Of a DNA stretch of 64,000 nucleotides, positions 1-11,800 are shown piece after piece. This DNA comes from Dioscorea cayenensis subsp. rotundata (taxonomy: Eukaryota > Streptophyta > Magnoliopsida > Dioscoreales > Dioscoreaceae). The notes under the pieces are model-generated. The model saw only the letters and a program-made list of their open reading frames with translations. It did not search any database and was not told the DNA's origin. The position numbers were made by a program, and so were the translations under genes. Location of the stretch: positions 29,449,016-29,513,015 of the forward strand of contig NC_052475.1 of NCBI RefSeq assembly GCF_009730915.1, written 5' to 3'. Each line of letters starts with the position of its first letter. Within the stretch, counting starts at the first letter, position 1.

Positions 1-349
1 TCAAAAAATAAAAATACCGAAGTAGCACTGTGAGTGAAGTGCTCAAGTTGGTTATAAATTAATAAAATATTTCATAATTAAACACGAAAAAAACGTAGGA
101 GATTCTTCACTTTATAAGTATTAAGAAAAAAATAAAGGAAAAATTATTGTTAAGCAGTAATTTTTCAAAAGCTTAAAAACCCTACTCTTTGCTTTTGGAC
201 GGACCCGGTGCCGATTTAGTGTTTTAAGCTTCACTTCTACTCTGGATTCGCATCGAATGGGTCGTGTTGTGAAATCTCGTTTTAGTACGAAAATGGTGGG
301 AAAAGGAAGCGCCGAAATCACGTCGTATTCGCACCTTTTTGAAGGACTT

Positions 350-478
350 TACCTTGGTTTAACGTTTAAATATTTTACTAATATGTTTAATAATTGTCGT
401 ATCCAGGTGTATCTTTACATCTCCGGTTTAGCGTTATCTTTTACATGTATAACTATTCATATTAGCGTGTAAATTCTC
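350..478. repeat. AT-rich array of ~20-bp TTTAA-headed units (block 1)
   Basis: Successive units start with TTTAACG, TTTAAAT, TTTAATA, TATCTTT, TTTAGCG, TATAACT and TGTAAAT, at steps of roughly 17-24 bases. The units share the head and the length but little else, so the repeat is cryptic. Similar blocks recur at 1380-1850, 2490-2640 and 3985-4125. Confidence 0.45.
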
Positions 479-1272
479 AAAGTCTCTGCGTAAAAGCGGT
501 GATCTTTTTCGTTTGATCTGAATTCTTTGGCGGTGTGGCGTGGCGGTGTGAGGTTATGAGTATCCGTGCGTGAAAAATTAATGAGCGGCATTAAAATTTA
601 TGCGCGGTAACATGATTTCTCGAACACCCGATTCGTTCTCATCGATCGATAGTCGACGTACTGTCGTTTAACTTTTTCTCGGATATGAAGAGTCGATTTC
701 TGCTTGTGGAATTCACCCATAAATAACGAGAAAGAACCCTCACTGGACATAACCATACTCATCGATCCTCATCGTCCCTCCTCTCCTCAGTCGTCCTCCT
801 ACTTCCATGGACATGACCGCTCTATCTCGAAAGGATGTTTCGTGAACCTTCTTCCTTATCTTGAGAATCATTTAGCCATCGATCACACAACAAGTTAAAC
901 TATCTTTTCTGCCCAAGTCGAAATGCTCTCATAGTGCACGAATCTGAGAGGATTCGTTGATGGATGGCGAGGCAAGCAATTAAGCGAGCGTTTCGACTTG
1001 GGTAAGAAAAGAAATTTTTCACGTATTTACGTGATTGCGGAGGGTTCTAGAGGAGGAGATCGAGAAGCTTTATCCTTTTAAAGCTGAGGGATGATATTTA
1101 TCGCTTGAGACTTTCATTACCATTTAAGAACATTACGTCGGTGTATGCTATTACGTTACGTGTTTTAGCTATCTCGGGATCTTCGTTTAAGTCCAGACCA
1201 TGACACATTGATTAATAGTCGTTTTCATGAATGTGTGTTGTTTAACCTTTTTTTAATGTTGATGCGTTGTGC

Positions 1273-1314
1273 GAGGTTCAAGTTGATGCGCATGTTATGC
1301 AGCCATTGTGAGCA
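1273..1314 (+). repeat. Dispersed repeat, copy 1
   Basis: A ~42-base stretch containing AGTTGATGCGCATGTTATGC and ending in TGTGAGCA. It is repeated with few changes at 4121-4162, and in both places a TTTAACCTT block lies just upstream. It links the non-coding 5' part to the transposase region as one element. Confidence 0.6.
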
Positions 1315-1379
1315 TTGAATGTCTGGGAACAGCTTGTTTTCGTTATCACGAGGGTCGAGTCGTGAGTGTCAAGTCAGAG

Positions 1380-1850
1380 CGGACGTTGTAAATGTTGTAA
1401 ATGTTGTAAATCTTTTTATAAATAAAAGCGAAACAAAGCTATTTGTTGTGAGACTTACGGAAATTTAAACATAGACCTAGTAAAAACAAAGCAATGTGAG
1501 GGAAAGCAAAGAAAGAGCGTCGTTGTAAGCAGATAGAAAATCGTAAATATGTTTTAAGCAGATGACAGTGTTTAAGAAAAAGTTACTCTTTAAACAATGA
1601 CAGCGGTGTAAACAATAGAAAATGTTAAACAATACTCTAGTTACTTTCTTTTAAACAATGACAACGGTGTTTGAAAATACGTAAAGATGTTTAAGCGGTG
1701 ACCGGGAGGTACCCATCTTCAGCGATGTCGGTGAAAGCATTGATTTAAACGATAACATATTATTTACATGATATAGACTTTAGTTAAAGCGAGTTAACCA
1801 TTATTTTTAAACACTATATGTATACTGTTTAAACATAAAAAGCAACGTTT
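1380..1850. repeat. AT-rich array with TTTAAACAATGACA-type units (block 2)
   Basis: Better conserved than block 1. Units near 1555, 1591, 1650 and 1690 carry TTTAA(A/G)CA followed by ATGACAGCGGTG or a close variant. Further TTTAAAC heads follow at about 1743, 1812 and 1829. The array starts with three copies of GTAAATGTT at 1388-1411. Confidence 0.5.
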
Positions 1851-2489
1851 ACGAGAGACTCATGTTGAGTTGAGAACATTCATTCGAGCGATAATGATAT
1901 ATCTTCCTCGCGACGATGGCATATATTTCCCTTTTTGCCCTTGGGATGGAGGGAAAAATACTGTGATCACATCGCGTCTAGTCTAACCTCTATGCATACT
2001 AGCTATCACTTTTTTGTTTACCTTTTCATTTGCTTGTTTGTTCTTTACATCTTCTACTTCTTCTTCTTGTCTTCTTTTTTTGTTCTTCAGCCGTTTTGGT
2101 TTTGTCTGATTTGGTTTCGACCGATATATTATGGAGAGTTTTTGTGGTATTGCTAGATTCAGCGAGGGAGGGAAGGGTGCTAATGTTCAGTTGCTCGAGA
2201 CTTCTTGGGAGTTGGTGTTAGGCGAGATATGTGAGCGATGGGGTCTCGAAGTTTCTCTTATCGGGGTTAAGTTCAGTCACACGAGATGGATATAAAGCGG
2301 TTTGCCCTGATAAGCGATGTTGACTTCCGGTAGGATGTGTCAGCGTCCACTCCATCTTCAAATGTCTTTGTAGTTGATCTTGTCGTCGAGGCGAGAAAAT
2401 GTGCCATTCGCGGAATCCTAATAAAAGCGAGGTTTTACTGGATTTGTAAGTTCCCTTTTCTTTTAATTATTCCGGTTATGCAGGGGTCA

Positions 2490-2640
2490 TGTTTATTGTG
2501 TAAATATATCAGTCGTTGTTTAACGTATTGTACTAGTCGTTTTACGTTATTAGTTAAATGCTTAAGTATTTAATTTAACGTTTAAATATTGTCATTATCA
2601 CTTAAACATTATATTCTCAGCTTAACATATTGATCTTTTT
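2490..2640. repeat. AT-rich array of ~20-bp TTTAA-headed units (block 3)
   Basis: Units headed TGTAAAT, TTTAACG, TTTTACG, TTAAGTA, TTAACG, TTAAACA and CTTAACA step through the block at about 20 bases. It sits immediately upstream of the first recognisable transposase-like reading. Confidence 0.4.
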
Positions 2641-3984
2641 GATTTGGTGAAGTGTTGGCGGGGGATTCGGATTACTGCGAGTGCTCCATTCATCCCAGTG
2701 GTGACCACGAGCGGTGTGGGATGTCTTCGCTCTCGTCGGATCGTTACGAAAGTCTTGTCGTTGGATATCGAGACAGCGTTTTTGGCGATTATCGAACATT
2801 TCGAGGGATGTGCTTGAAATCATGCGATCAAAAGGAATTTTGACTTCGATTTCATAAAGAGCGAAAAACATCGAGATTGGTGTGGAATGTCTGTGGAGTG
2901 GTTTGTCGTTAAGCGCCTTTCATGCATCAAAAAGAGTATAACAAAAATACTTTCCGAGTCGAGGCAATCGACCCGTCACGCACACTTGCGGTGGTGGCGT
3001 AGGTTCGATGTCGCGTCCGAGCGTCAGAAAAATGGGTTAGCGCACGGTGATTGGGAAGCTCAGGGCCGATCCCTTGTCTGAGGCCCGTCGACATTCGAGA
3101 AGGACATGTTCTGGGGAACATGGTGTCCACGTACCATACATGGCGAGGCTTGGTTGGGAAAAAGAGCATGCCGGGTGGTCCTCGACGGTGACATCTCCAT
3201 TCATGTTGTTTGCTTTGGTATGTGGATAAGGTAGGTGAGACAAATCCGGCGGCGTTGCGATCGTGGAAAGAGAGCGGTGATCGTTTTAAGCGTGCATTCT
3301 TTTCTTTCGGCGCGATGTATTGTGGGATTCAGAGGGCTTCGCGAGGGCTAGCTTTGTTTCTCGATAGTACCCAGCCTCCTTGGAAAATATCGAGAATCGC
3401 TCTTGGGTGCAGCGGGGAAAGATGAAAGCGATGGTTTTCACGTCGCCTTGGTATAGTCGACGACGAGACCGATGCCGATTGGACTTGGTTCGTATCTAAG
3501 TTAGGCGATGCCTTATCACGAGGATGGAGATTATCATGAGATAATTACCTTCGTGTCGGACGGGTCGAGGGGCCTTGTGAGCGCATGATTGCGAGTGCTT
3601 CCCTTCTCAGCCACATGCATCTGTCTTCGACATTTGAGGCCAATTTTTGCAAAGCGATGTCGGACTTGGGAAGGCGTTGAGGGAGGAGTCTTTGGTCTAT
3701 ATGCTTCGCATTGCGTGGGCGTCACGGCTAAAAGATTTCGATGATCTCAGTGAATGAGCTGCGAGGCCGCATCACCGGCTCATCCGTTTGGTTGATTAAT
3801 ACATCGGATATGGCACGTTAGTCGAGATTATACATTCGGGAGGTGATCGTTGGGGTGAGATGTATTCGAGCGTCGCGGAGTGGATTCGATGCTTGGATCG
3901 AGGAAGCTCGTCGTTTACAGGTGGCGAAAATGGTGGACTCCGTAAGATGCTGCAGATGTTGGTTTACACTAACATTTAGTGTTA

Positions 3985-4125
3985 CCCTTTAAACATTCTC
4001 GATCTTTTGTTTAATTACACTTGTCGAGCTTTAAATATTAATCCTTTAGTTTAAATATTCTGATAATGTTTAAACATGTTCTACGAGTATTTAACCATCT
4101 GTCTTTGTTTAACCTTATTTGCGGG
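3985..4125. repeat. AT-rich array of ~20-bp TTTAA-headed units (block 4)
   Basis: Seven successive units headed TTTAAACATT, GTTTAATTA, TTAAATATT, TTAAATATTC, TTTAAACATG, TTTAACCAT and TTTAACCTT step at 18-22 bases. The block lies between the catalytic core and the SWIM finger of the transposase remnant, so it is either a degenerate intron or a later insertion. Confidence 0.5.
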
Positions 4126-4162
4126 TTCAGAGTTGATGCGCGTGTTATGTAGCCGTGAGCAG
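4121..4162 (+). repeat. Dispersed repeat, copy 2
   Basis: Second copy of the stretch at 1273-1314. It carries AGTTGATGCGCGTGTTATGT with a few substitutions and one small deletion before GTGAGCA. Confidence 0.6.
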
Positions 4163-4738
4163 CAGACAAATGGGGAACCTACTTATGCCCGGACATACAT
4201 TCAAGGTAGCGATCATTGTTGAGGAGACGGTCGAAATCTTACGTGTTGAGTCGTTGTGTCGATGATCGTTACAAGTGATCGACCGGTCGCGGCAACTGCG
4301 TGGATCTCGCCGTCGGAACTTGTTCATGTCGAGCAGGTGGCGAGTTTATGGTATCCCTTGCAAACACGCGGCTTGGCGACAATCAAATGCGACGGACGCT
4401 GGCGTACGCCGATTTATTAGCGGGTGCTTCGGCGTCGACAGTACAAACTTGCGTGCAGAGCTATATTCCCGTACCCGACGATGGCGAGTGCCTCTGGCGA
4501 TCGTGAGCTTCGTTCTGCGACACGCTTTACGTGCAGCGAGTAGGCGCGACTGGGCGGCTAAGGCGGAAAAAGAGGATCGAGTCGCCGAGCGTTTGATGTC
4601 CATGAGGTTACATTCGCGGTACGCCACGTGGATTCGGTCGCGGTCGGCGATCTTTACTGCGAGTACAGAGCTGGCAATGAGTAGGTATTATTAGTTTAAT
4701 AAAGCCAGCGATGACGAGAGCATTGTGCCATTGATGGA

Positions 4739-5738
4739 NNNNNNNNNNNNNNNNNNNNNNNNNNNNNNNNNNNNNNNNNNNNNNNNNNNNNNNNNNNNNN
4801 NNNNNNNNNNNNNNNNNNNNNNNNNNNNNNNNNNNNNNNNNNNNNNNNNNNNNNNNNNNNNNNNNNNNNNNNNNNNNNNNNNNNNNNNNNNNNNNNNNNN
4901 NNNNNNNNNNNNNNNNNNNNNNNNNNNNNNNNNNNNNNNNNNNNNNNNNNNNNNNNNNNNNNNNNNNNNNNNNNNNNNNNNNNNNNNNNNNNNNNNNNNN
5001 NNNNNNNNNNNNNNNNNNNNNNNNNNNNNNNNNNNNNNNNNNNNNNNNNNNNNNNNNNNNNNNNNNNNNNNNNNNNNNNNNNNNNNNNNNNNNNNNNNNN
5101 NNNNNNNNNNNNNNNNNNNNNNNNNNNNNNNNNNNNNNNNNNNNNNNNNNNNNNNNNNNNNNNNNNNNNNNNNNNNNNNNNNNNNNNNNNNNNNNNNNNN
5201 NNNNNNNNNNNNNNNNNNNNNNNNNNNNNNNNNNNNNNNNNNNNNNNNNNNNNNNNNNNNNNNNNNNNNNNNNNNNNNNNNNNNNNNNNNNNNNNNNNNN
5301 NNNNNNNNNNNNNNNNNNNNNNNNNNNNNNNNNNNNNNNNNNNNNNNNNNNNNNNNNNNNNNNNNNNNNNNNNNNNNNNNNNNNNNNNNNNNNNNNNNNN
5401 NNNNNNNNNNNNNNNNNNNNNNNNNNNNNNNNNNNNNNNNNNNNNNNNNNNNNNNNNNNNNNNNNNNNNNNNNNNNNNNNNNNNNNNNNNNNNNNNNNNN
5501 NNNNNNNNNNNNNNNNNNNNNNNNNNNNNNNNNNNNNNNNNNNNNNNNNNNNNNNNNNNNNNNNNNNNNNNNNNNNNNNNNNNNNNNNNNNNNNNNNNNN
5601 NNNNNNNNNNNNNNNNNNNNNNNNNNNNNNNNNNNNNNNNNNNNNNNNNNNNNNNNNNNNNNNNNNNNNNNNNNNNNNNNNNNNNNNNNNNNNNNNNNNN
5701 NNNNNNNNNNNNNNNNNNNNNNNNNNNNNNNNNNNNNN
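4739..5738. other. Assembly gap (1000 N)
   Basis: Exactly 1000 undetermined bases, the size commonly used as a placeholder between scaffolded contigs. The true distance between the MULE remnant and the RMC1 promoter is therefore unknown. Confidence 0.98.
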
Positions 5739-5829
5739 TTTTAATTATAGTTTGTTAATAAAAATAATAAAATAATTAGTCAATTACTTTTTTAAAAAAT
5801 ATAAAAGTTATTCTTTTTCCCGTTTCCCG

Positions 5830-8800
5830 TCTGGGCTACGAGCAAGAAGACTGGTAGGTTCAGAGACGAAGAGCATCAACCCTAGCTGCTTTCGATCGAA
5901 ATCAATCCATAAAACTGCATCAAAATTCCTTTTTTGTTGCGTTTTCCCACTTGATCGAGCTCGTATTTGCTCCTGATTTTTCTCGCCGATCGATCCTCCT
6001 TGCATCCCCAAACCCTAGAAAGGTTTTATTCGATTCCTCCGAGACTATAATTTGTGTTTGTTTGTGTTTTTCTCTGGATTTTTTTATTATAAATTCACGT
6101 TTATTTGTATATATATATATATGATAGGTGGCTTGGTAAATGAAAGAGAGGAAGAGCGCCTCGGTCTTACGGCGGATTTTGGCGAATTGTTCGTCCCAGG
6201 TCTGTGAATCCGCGTTTATGTTTTTCTTATTCTTGATATTTGATTTTCAAAGATTTCATTTGAATTGTGGTATGATGAACAGATTCAATGTTCTGATAGT
6301 CTAGGGTGCAATATGGACGAATTAGGAAAGAAGAACAAAATGTTGAAAACAAAGTTATAGATTCAACAAATAGCTAACTTACGAGCGCTTTTGATTTCCT
6401 TGGATAGCAAGAATTGGTGCAATTAAAGTTACCATAAGGACAAAGAATTGTTTAGTTATGATTTGTATCCAGCAAAACGGAAACTTTTCCTTTCCCTAGT
6501 GCCATATGCACATAATGAGTGTTTTTGAAACCTCTAGATGTAGGTTAGTGTCATTGCATCCCTTGTCCAAAGTGTCTATGATTTGAATTGCCCTAAAGAA
6601 AAGAGAAAAAGGAGCAGGAGTTGTAATTCTAATGGTGATCATGCCATCACAGTCTTCTGTTTCACTGCAACTATCTAACTGTAGCAAATAATTTTTTTAC
6701 CTCAGTATATCCCTCCAATTAAGAACGACAGCAAGGTATGTGTTGTTAGGTATATGGATCCTTTGTGAAAAATATTTAGTTTTAAAATTTAAGTTACAAG
6801 TATTATGCTTGACTGATCCATATCCAGTGTCATCTGCTTGTGTTTTGTGTGATAATTATGTTGTATAGTTTGTAATGTCCGAAGCTTTACTAACTTTAGA
6901 GCTGAGGCCAGTGTGGACAGGCCACAAAGAGAAACTGAGTTGGACTATTTGGGTTGGAAGATGAATCAATGAATAGAACTGTTATGCAGTTTTGTCTCAA
7001 AAACAGTAGCGCATGGTACCCAATTGTTTATTTGAATAGCATGTCTTGCCAATTGCAGGACAGGCTGAATCTGTTAATATAATTTTGCAAATAAAAAAGT
7101 TTTAAAAAAGGTGACCTGGAATATCAATTATAAGGAAGCATTTAGCGGGACTAGCTATTATAAGTAGCTAATGGTTTCTTTCTATGTTGTTTATGATTTA
7201 ATTGATCATTAGGAAGAAATGGACATTTTCATGATATGATATCATGTGTTGTGTGACTAATGAAAAATTAACAAACCCCTACTTTGTTGAGATTGAGAGG
7301 TGAGTTTTTATCCCTGTGAAATAACTTGGGTAATTTTTTATCAGTGTCATTCTTATTCTTATTGATTTTATATTTATTACTCTTTTAGGCAAGAGAGTAT
7401 GGGAGATGCATAAAAGAAAAGGTCCCAGAGATTGAACATGACATGTGTCTAAAAAGAATTTCTTCAACTAAAAAAACCTGCATGCAGAATACGGTATTTG
7501 TTCGTTGATATACAAAAGCTTGGACTTTCTTATCCTCAAATGTTTATGTTTATTCTTTGGTTTCCTTTTTTAAAGGTTAGAAACAAGGTTTAAATTTAAC
7601 CAAGCATCTGGGAACCTTCCTGGAGTCCTATTCCTTAACTCAAGGTTTGATTGCCAGTCAGTAGGATTGATAAAAATGTCATCTTATTACATTCTCTTAA
7701 TGCTTCTTATGCTGGATGATTGGCGCCATAATTGTTGGTTTGTTTATAAACCCATGTTATTGTTAGGCGAAAAGGCTCTTTTACTCTGGACTACCTGAGA
7801 TCACTTCTTGGATCTGCTAAACTCAACTGAACTTGAGGAACAAAAAAAGCCAGAAATGCTCGGAAGCACATCTAGTGATTATCCTCCAGTTGGTCTGGGC
7901 AGTTCAGGCACACTCTCTCATGTTTATATTCAGCATCCACCTTTACGGTGCAATATTCCTGAAACACAAGGGCTATATTATGATGATGGGAACAAATTGC
8001 TTCTTTCTCCCACTGCTGATCAGGTTGTATGAAAAATGGATATGTTTGCATGAATCTGCTTGATTTACTTGTAATCTATTGTTAAGAGGTTTTGCCTTTG
8101 CAGATTTTATCATGGAAAATTGCTCCTACCATGCAATTTGATCCGCCTGAGTCGGACTCCATCAATGAAGGGCCTATTTTGTCTATGCGATGCTCCTTGA
8201 ATAGAAAATTTATAGGAATCAAGCGATCGAATCATGAGATTCAGTTCAAAAACAGAGAAACTGGAGAGATGTTCAGTCGAAGATGCAAGCCAGATTCTGA
8301 AAGCATACTTGGTTTCTTTTGGACAGATTGCCCAACCTGTGATCTTATATTAGTAAAGACAAGGTATTTCCTCTACTCTTGTTCTAGAATTTTTATATAT
8401 ATATATGTATAATTGTATATATATAGGTATGTATATATTTGTGTGTGTCTGCACGAGTGCGCGTATTGGAACATCTGACACTGAGTTTCAACTGGTCATT
8501 TTGATCACAGTGCAAATTCTGATGTCTGGGTGAACTCTAACTTCATGAAATGTATTGCTTCTATTATTGTGCATAACTTAAACACCAGAGTTCATGGATG
8601 AACTTCTTTTGCAGTGGTCTAGATTTACTTCGATATGAACATGAGTTGAATACGCTCCGCTTGGTGGAGTCCAAACGATTCAGCGTGAGCTGGTATGTCT
8701 CACACCCATGAAAGTAGGATGATTCTACTTGCTTCTGGCATGCAATGCACAGTTTTCTATGGCTTCCAGGTAATCCTCTAGCATGAGATATTTGCATTCT

Positions 8801-11800
8801 GGTCGTTGCTTTTATGTCAGTTTTTGAAAGTCACTTAATGCAGATGTGTTCCAACTCTTCTTCATTCCACTTTCTATTTCTTGATGGATACCGTAATTAG
8901 TTTTTGGTCAAAGGGGATCATTTAGGGTCATGCTTATTCATTAAAGCATTAATCGTTGTTGTAAGTTCAAGCCATTACGTGTCCATTATATTTGACGCAT
9001 TTTTTCAAACTTGATGTCAGTTCATGACCTGAATTGATTGATTATCATTCAAGTAACAAGCTGATTGATGTACTCATTTTGCGTTTCCTTTCTTGAATAG
9101 CTTGTTTTTGTTTGTCTACCCATTACATTAGAGACATCATTTTCCATTTTCCACTTCTGGGAAATGTTCATGCAAATTATTTTGATTTTTTTTTTCTCTC
9201 TAGTTTAAATTATCTGTCTTGCAAATAGATTAAATGGCAGATTTATTGTTGCTTTGTGTATGATTTGAGAACAAAATGCAGGTCATCATAACCTAAGGCC
9301 TTTTCATATGCAAAATTTGCTTGGTAGCTCTAAGGACATTTGCAAAACATCTTATTAGATTTACTATTCTATAAATCTACAATCATTATTAGCAAGAGGC
9401 GATGGATATTTGCAAAACATCTTATCAGATTTACTATTCTATAAACCTACATCCTCAATAACAAGATGTGATGGGTGATTTTCATAATGGTGATTTATGT
9501 TTTTCATCCTATGATATTTGTAATTTTGATTGACCTCAATTGCTATTGGGCTTTGTGGAATTATTTCAATTTTTTTTTAATAAATTGTGATGAAAGTATT
9601 GAAGCATGAATGGATTATCACAATTTTTAGATTTGTTTCAGTAAGAAGGTAAATTTGAATCCTTGCCAAACAATGCCTCTAAAGTTCCAAACACCTCTTA
9701 GGATGTATTCTAAGGCTACTAATTTCTACATGTAAAATATTTTCTGAAGCTGCTTAATGTTAAATTTTTACCTTGGAATTTGGTTGTTGTGCCTTCACCT
9801 GCAATCTTGAGTTTATATTCTTTTTTTTTTTTGCTTGTGCAAGATTTTCACATTTGTGTACAACTTCAATTTCTTTTGTTAATTTTCTTTGGCATCTCCT
9901 TTTGTCCTTATCTTCAGTTTTCATCTGGAGGAATCATTCGCTTACCAAAGTTTGAGATGACAATGACCAAGGCTGAGACAAATCAAAAACCTGTTCTCAC
10001 TGAAGATGATGTCCATATTGTGACAATGTCGTCCTCGTTAAAATTCTACACAAATTATGAGAATTTTCAGTATGGTTTGCATTTTCCCCAAAAGATTCTG
10101 ATATACATTCTTTTGTTATCTACAGGTATGGAAGAATATACTGCCTGCAACTTGATAGGGTTGGCATGCTACTCTACCTGTATAGGTTCTATCGAGATGC
10201 TGTTGTGCAACAGGTACAAGTTCCTACTAAAACATTCACTTATATTAGTCTCAAACAGCAAAGTATTCTTTTCCAAATTATTTTATGCTGTAAGAAAATC
10301 TGTTCCTTCTTTCCCCCCCTTGTATTACCCTGCGATATTGGCATTTTTATACACAGTGCTAGGCACACATAGACCATAGAAATATGCCTTATTATGAAAA
10401 TGTTGATTCATATATAAAGTGCGTTTACTAACTGCAAGATAGATATAGATGGAACACATTTTCAGAAGCAGGCCTTATTATGCAAAAAGGCCCTTTAAAA
10501 ATTATTCTGTCAACTTTTGATAAGACATATATAATGACTCATGTCTTTTTCAATCTATCACTTCAGGGATCTCTGCCTGTTTATTCTGGCAAAATTGCAG
10601 TTAGTGTTGTTGATAATGTACTTCTTATTCATCAAGTGGATGCCAAAGTTGTCATACTCTATGACATTTTCTTGGATTCTTTAGCACCTATTTCTGCTCC
10701 ACTTCCACTCCTGTTGAGGAGTTCATCAAATAGTAGGAGGCAAAAAAATCCTTCAGGAGGGACAATACAATAAGTGCTTATGGAGGAACCATATATGGAG
10801 ATAGCTGGACTTTTTCTTGTTCCTGATCTTATATGTGATGTTGACAATGGGCTATTGTGGAGGATCTATTTGGATTTAGAGGTGAGTTATTTTTGCGACA
10901 ACAAAGAAATGCTATGCTCTGTAGTTCTATTCTAATGGGCAAGTCCTTCACGCCAGGCCATCGCTGCTAGTAGTTCAGACATGCCTTTGGTTCTAGAGTT
11001 CTTACAACGGCGAAAATCTGAACCTACCAAGGTAAAACTAACTCCTGTCTCTGCAATACATTAATCTGATCTTCAGCTAGCCTGATTAAGAAAGAACCCA
11101 ATTCCGCTTCTGACACCATGCCAATCTTCTCGCATTCAGATTAAGCAGTTATGCCTGGCTATTCTGCGCACCATAATCGTTGAAAAGAGACCTGTATCTC
11201 TGGTAGCAAGGGCAATAGATGTACTCATTGGTTCGTATGCTCATTCAGTCAAAATGGGAAATGGCCTTCCAGTGGACAAGGGGGCTCCAGAGAAGTCCCA
11301 AAGTACTGGCAGCCGTTCTTATGAGGAGCCAGGTAGTCAAATGAACACGCAGAGACACATGGAACAAGAATCAAGCGGGAAGGAGGAGCACCAGCAATTT
11401 ATAGGCACAGATGCAAGCAAAACTCACGCTGATGTTTCAACATCTGTGGCAATTGGAGCACTAAAGCTTGCTGTTTCTGAAAATGTGGCCGACTTGAACT
11501 TAGAAACAGTGGGGACTAATTCAGGACGGTTTCTGGAGAAGTCCTTTCCCACTGAAAGAGAAGAAATTCAGGTGGAAAGCTCAAACACTGCTTCAGGAAA
11601 ATCTCCTTTACAGTCTGAAGAACTTAACAATGGTCCATCTACGTCTGCTTCTAGTCAGCAAGGAACTCAATCACCAAGTGTAGCTATTTCACCTGAGGAC
11701 ATGCACAACTCTGTTTTTGCAGTTGTTGAGGAGGAAATGGGTGGAGATCCTGCATACTTAGTTGCAATTATTGTAGAGTTTCTGCGGAGGTATGCTGCTG

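Larger units (their letters stand above)
1..2640. other. 5' part of decayed Mutator-like element, no intact gene
   Basis: No convincing protein gene is visible. The stretch is richer in CpG than the rest of the window and alternates with AT-rich blocks built on TTTAA-headed units, the same texture seen around the transposase remnant downstream. I infer that it is the 5' non-coding part and possibly the terminal repeat region of the same element. I could not find a matching second terminus because the other side runs into the assembly gap. Short open frames here look like chance. Confidence 0.4.
2640..4735 (+). pseudogene. Mutator-like element (MULE) transposase, decayed
   Basis: Fragments of a MuDR/FAR1-type transposase lie in order but in different frames. 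An N-terminal piece is at about 2887-3075. At 3313-3425 a core piece carries LFLDST, matching the first catalytic Asp (codon 3363). A DWTWFVSKLGDA stretch follows at 3477-3514. TFVSDGSRGL (Asp at 3559) and a C-x-CLRHL motif (about 3616-3636) continue the DDE core. The C-terminal SWIM zinc finger is split by a frameshift: CSCR at 4321-4332 in one frame and GIPCKHA at 4350-4370 in another. A SYIPVPDDGE motif follows. In-frame stops and frameshifts make it non-functional, and the AT-rich block at 3985-4125 interrupts it. The family call is firm; which MULE clade is unknown. Confidence 0.85.

Noticed and set aside
4725..5744. Long open frame of 339 codons
   Set aside because: It consists of undetermined bases in the assembly gap.
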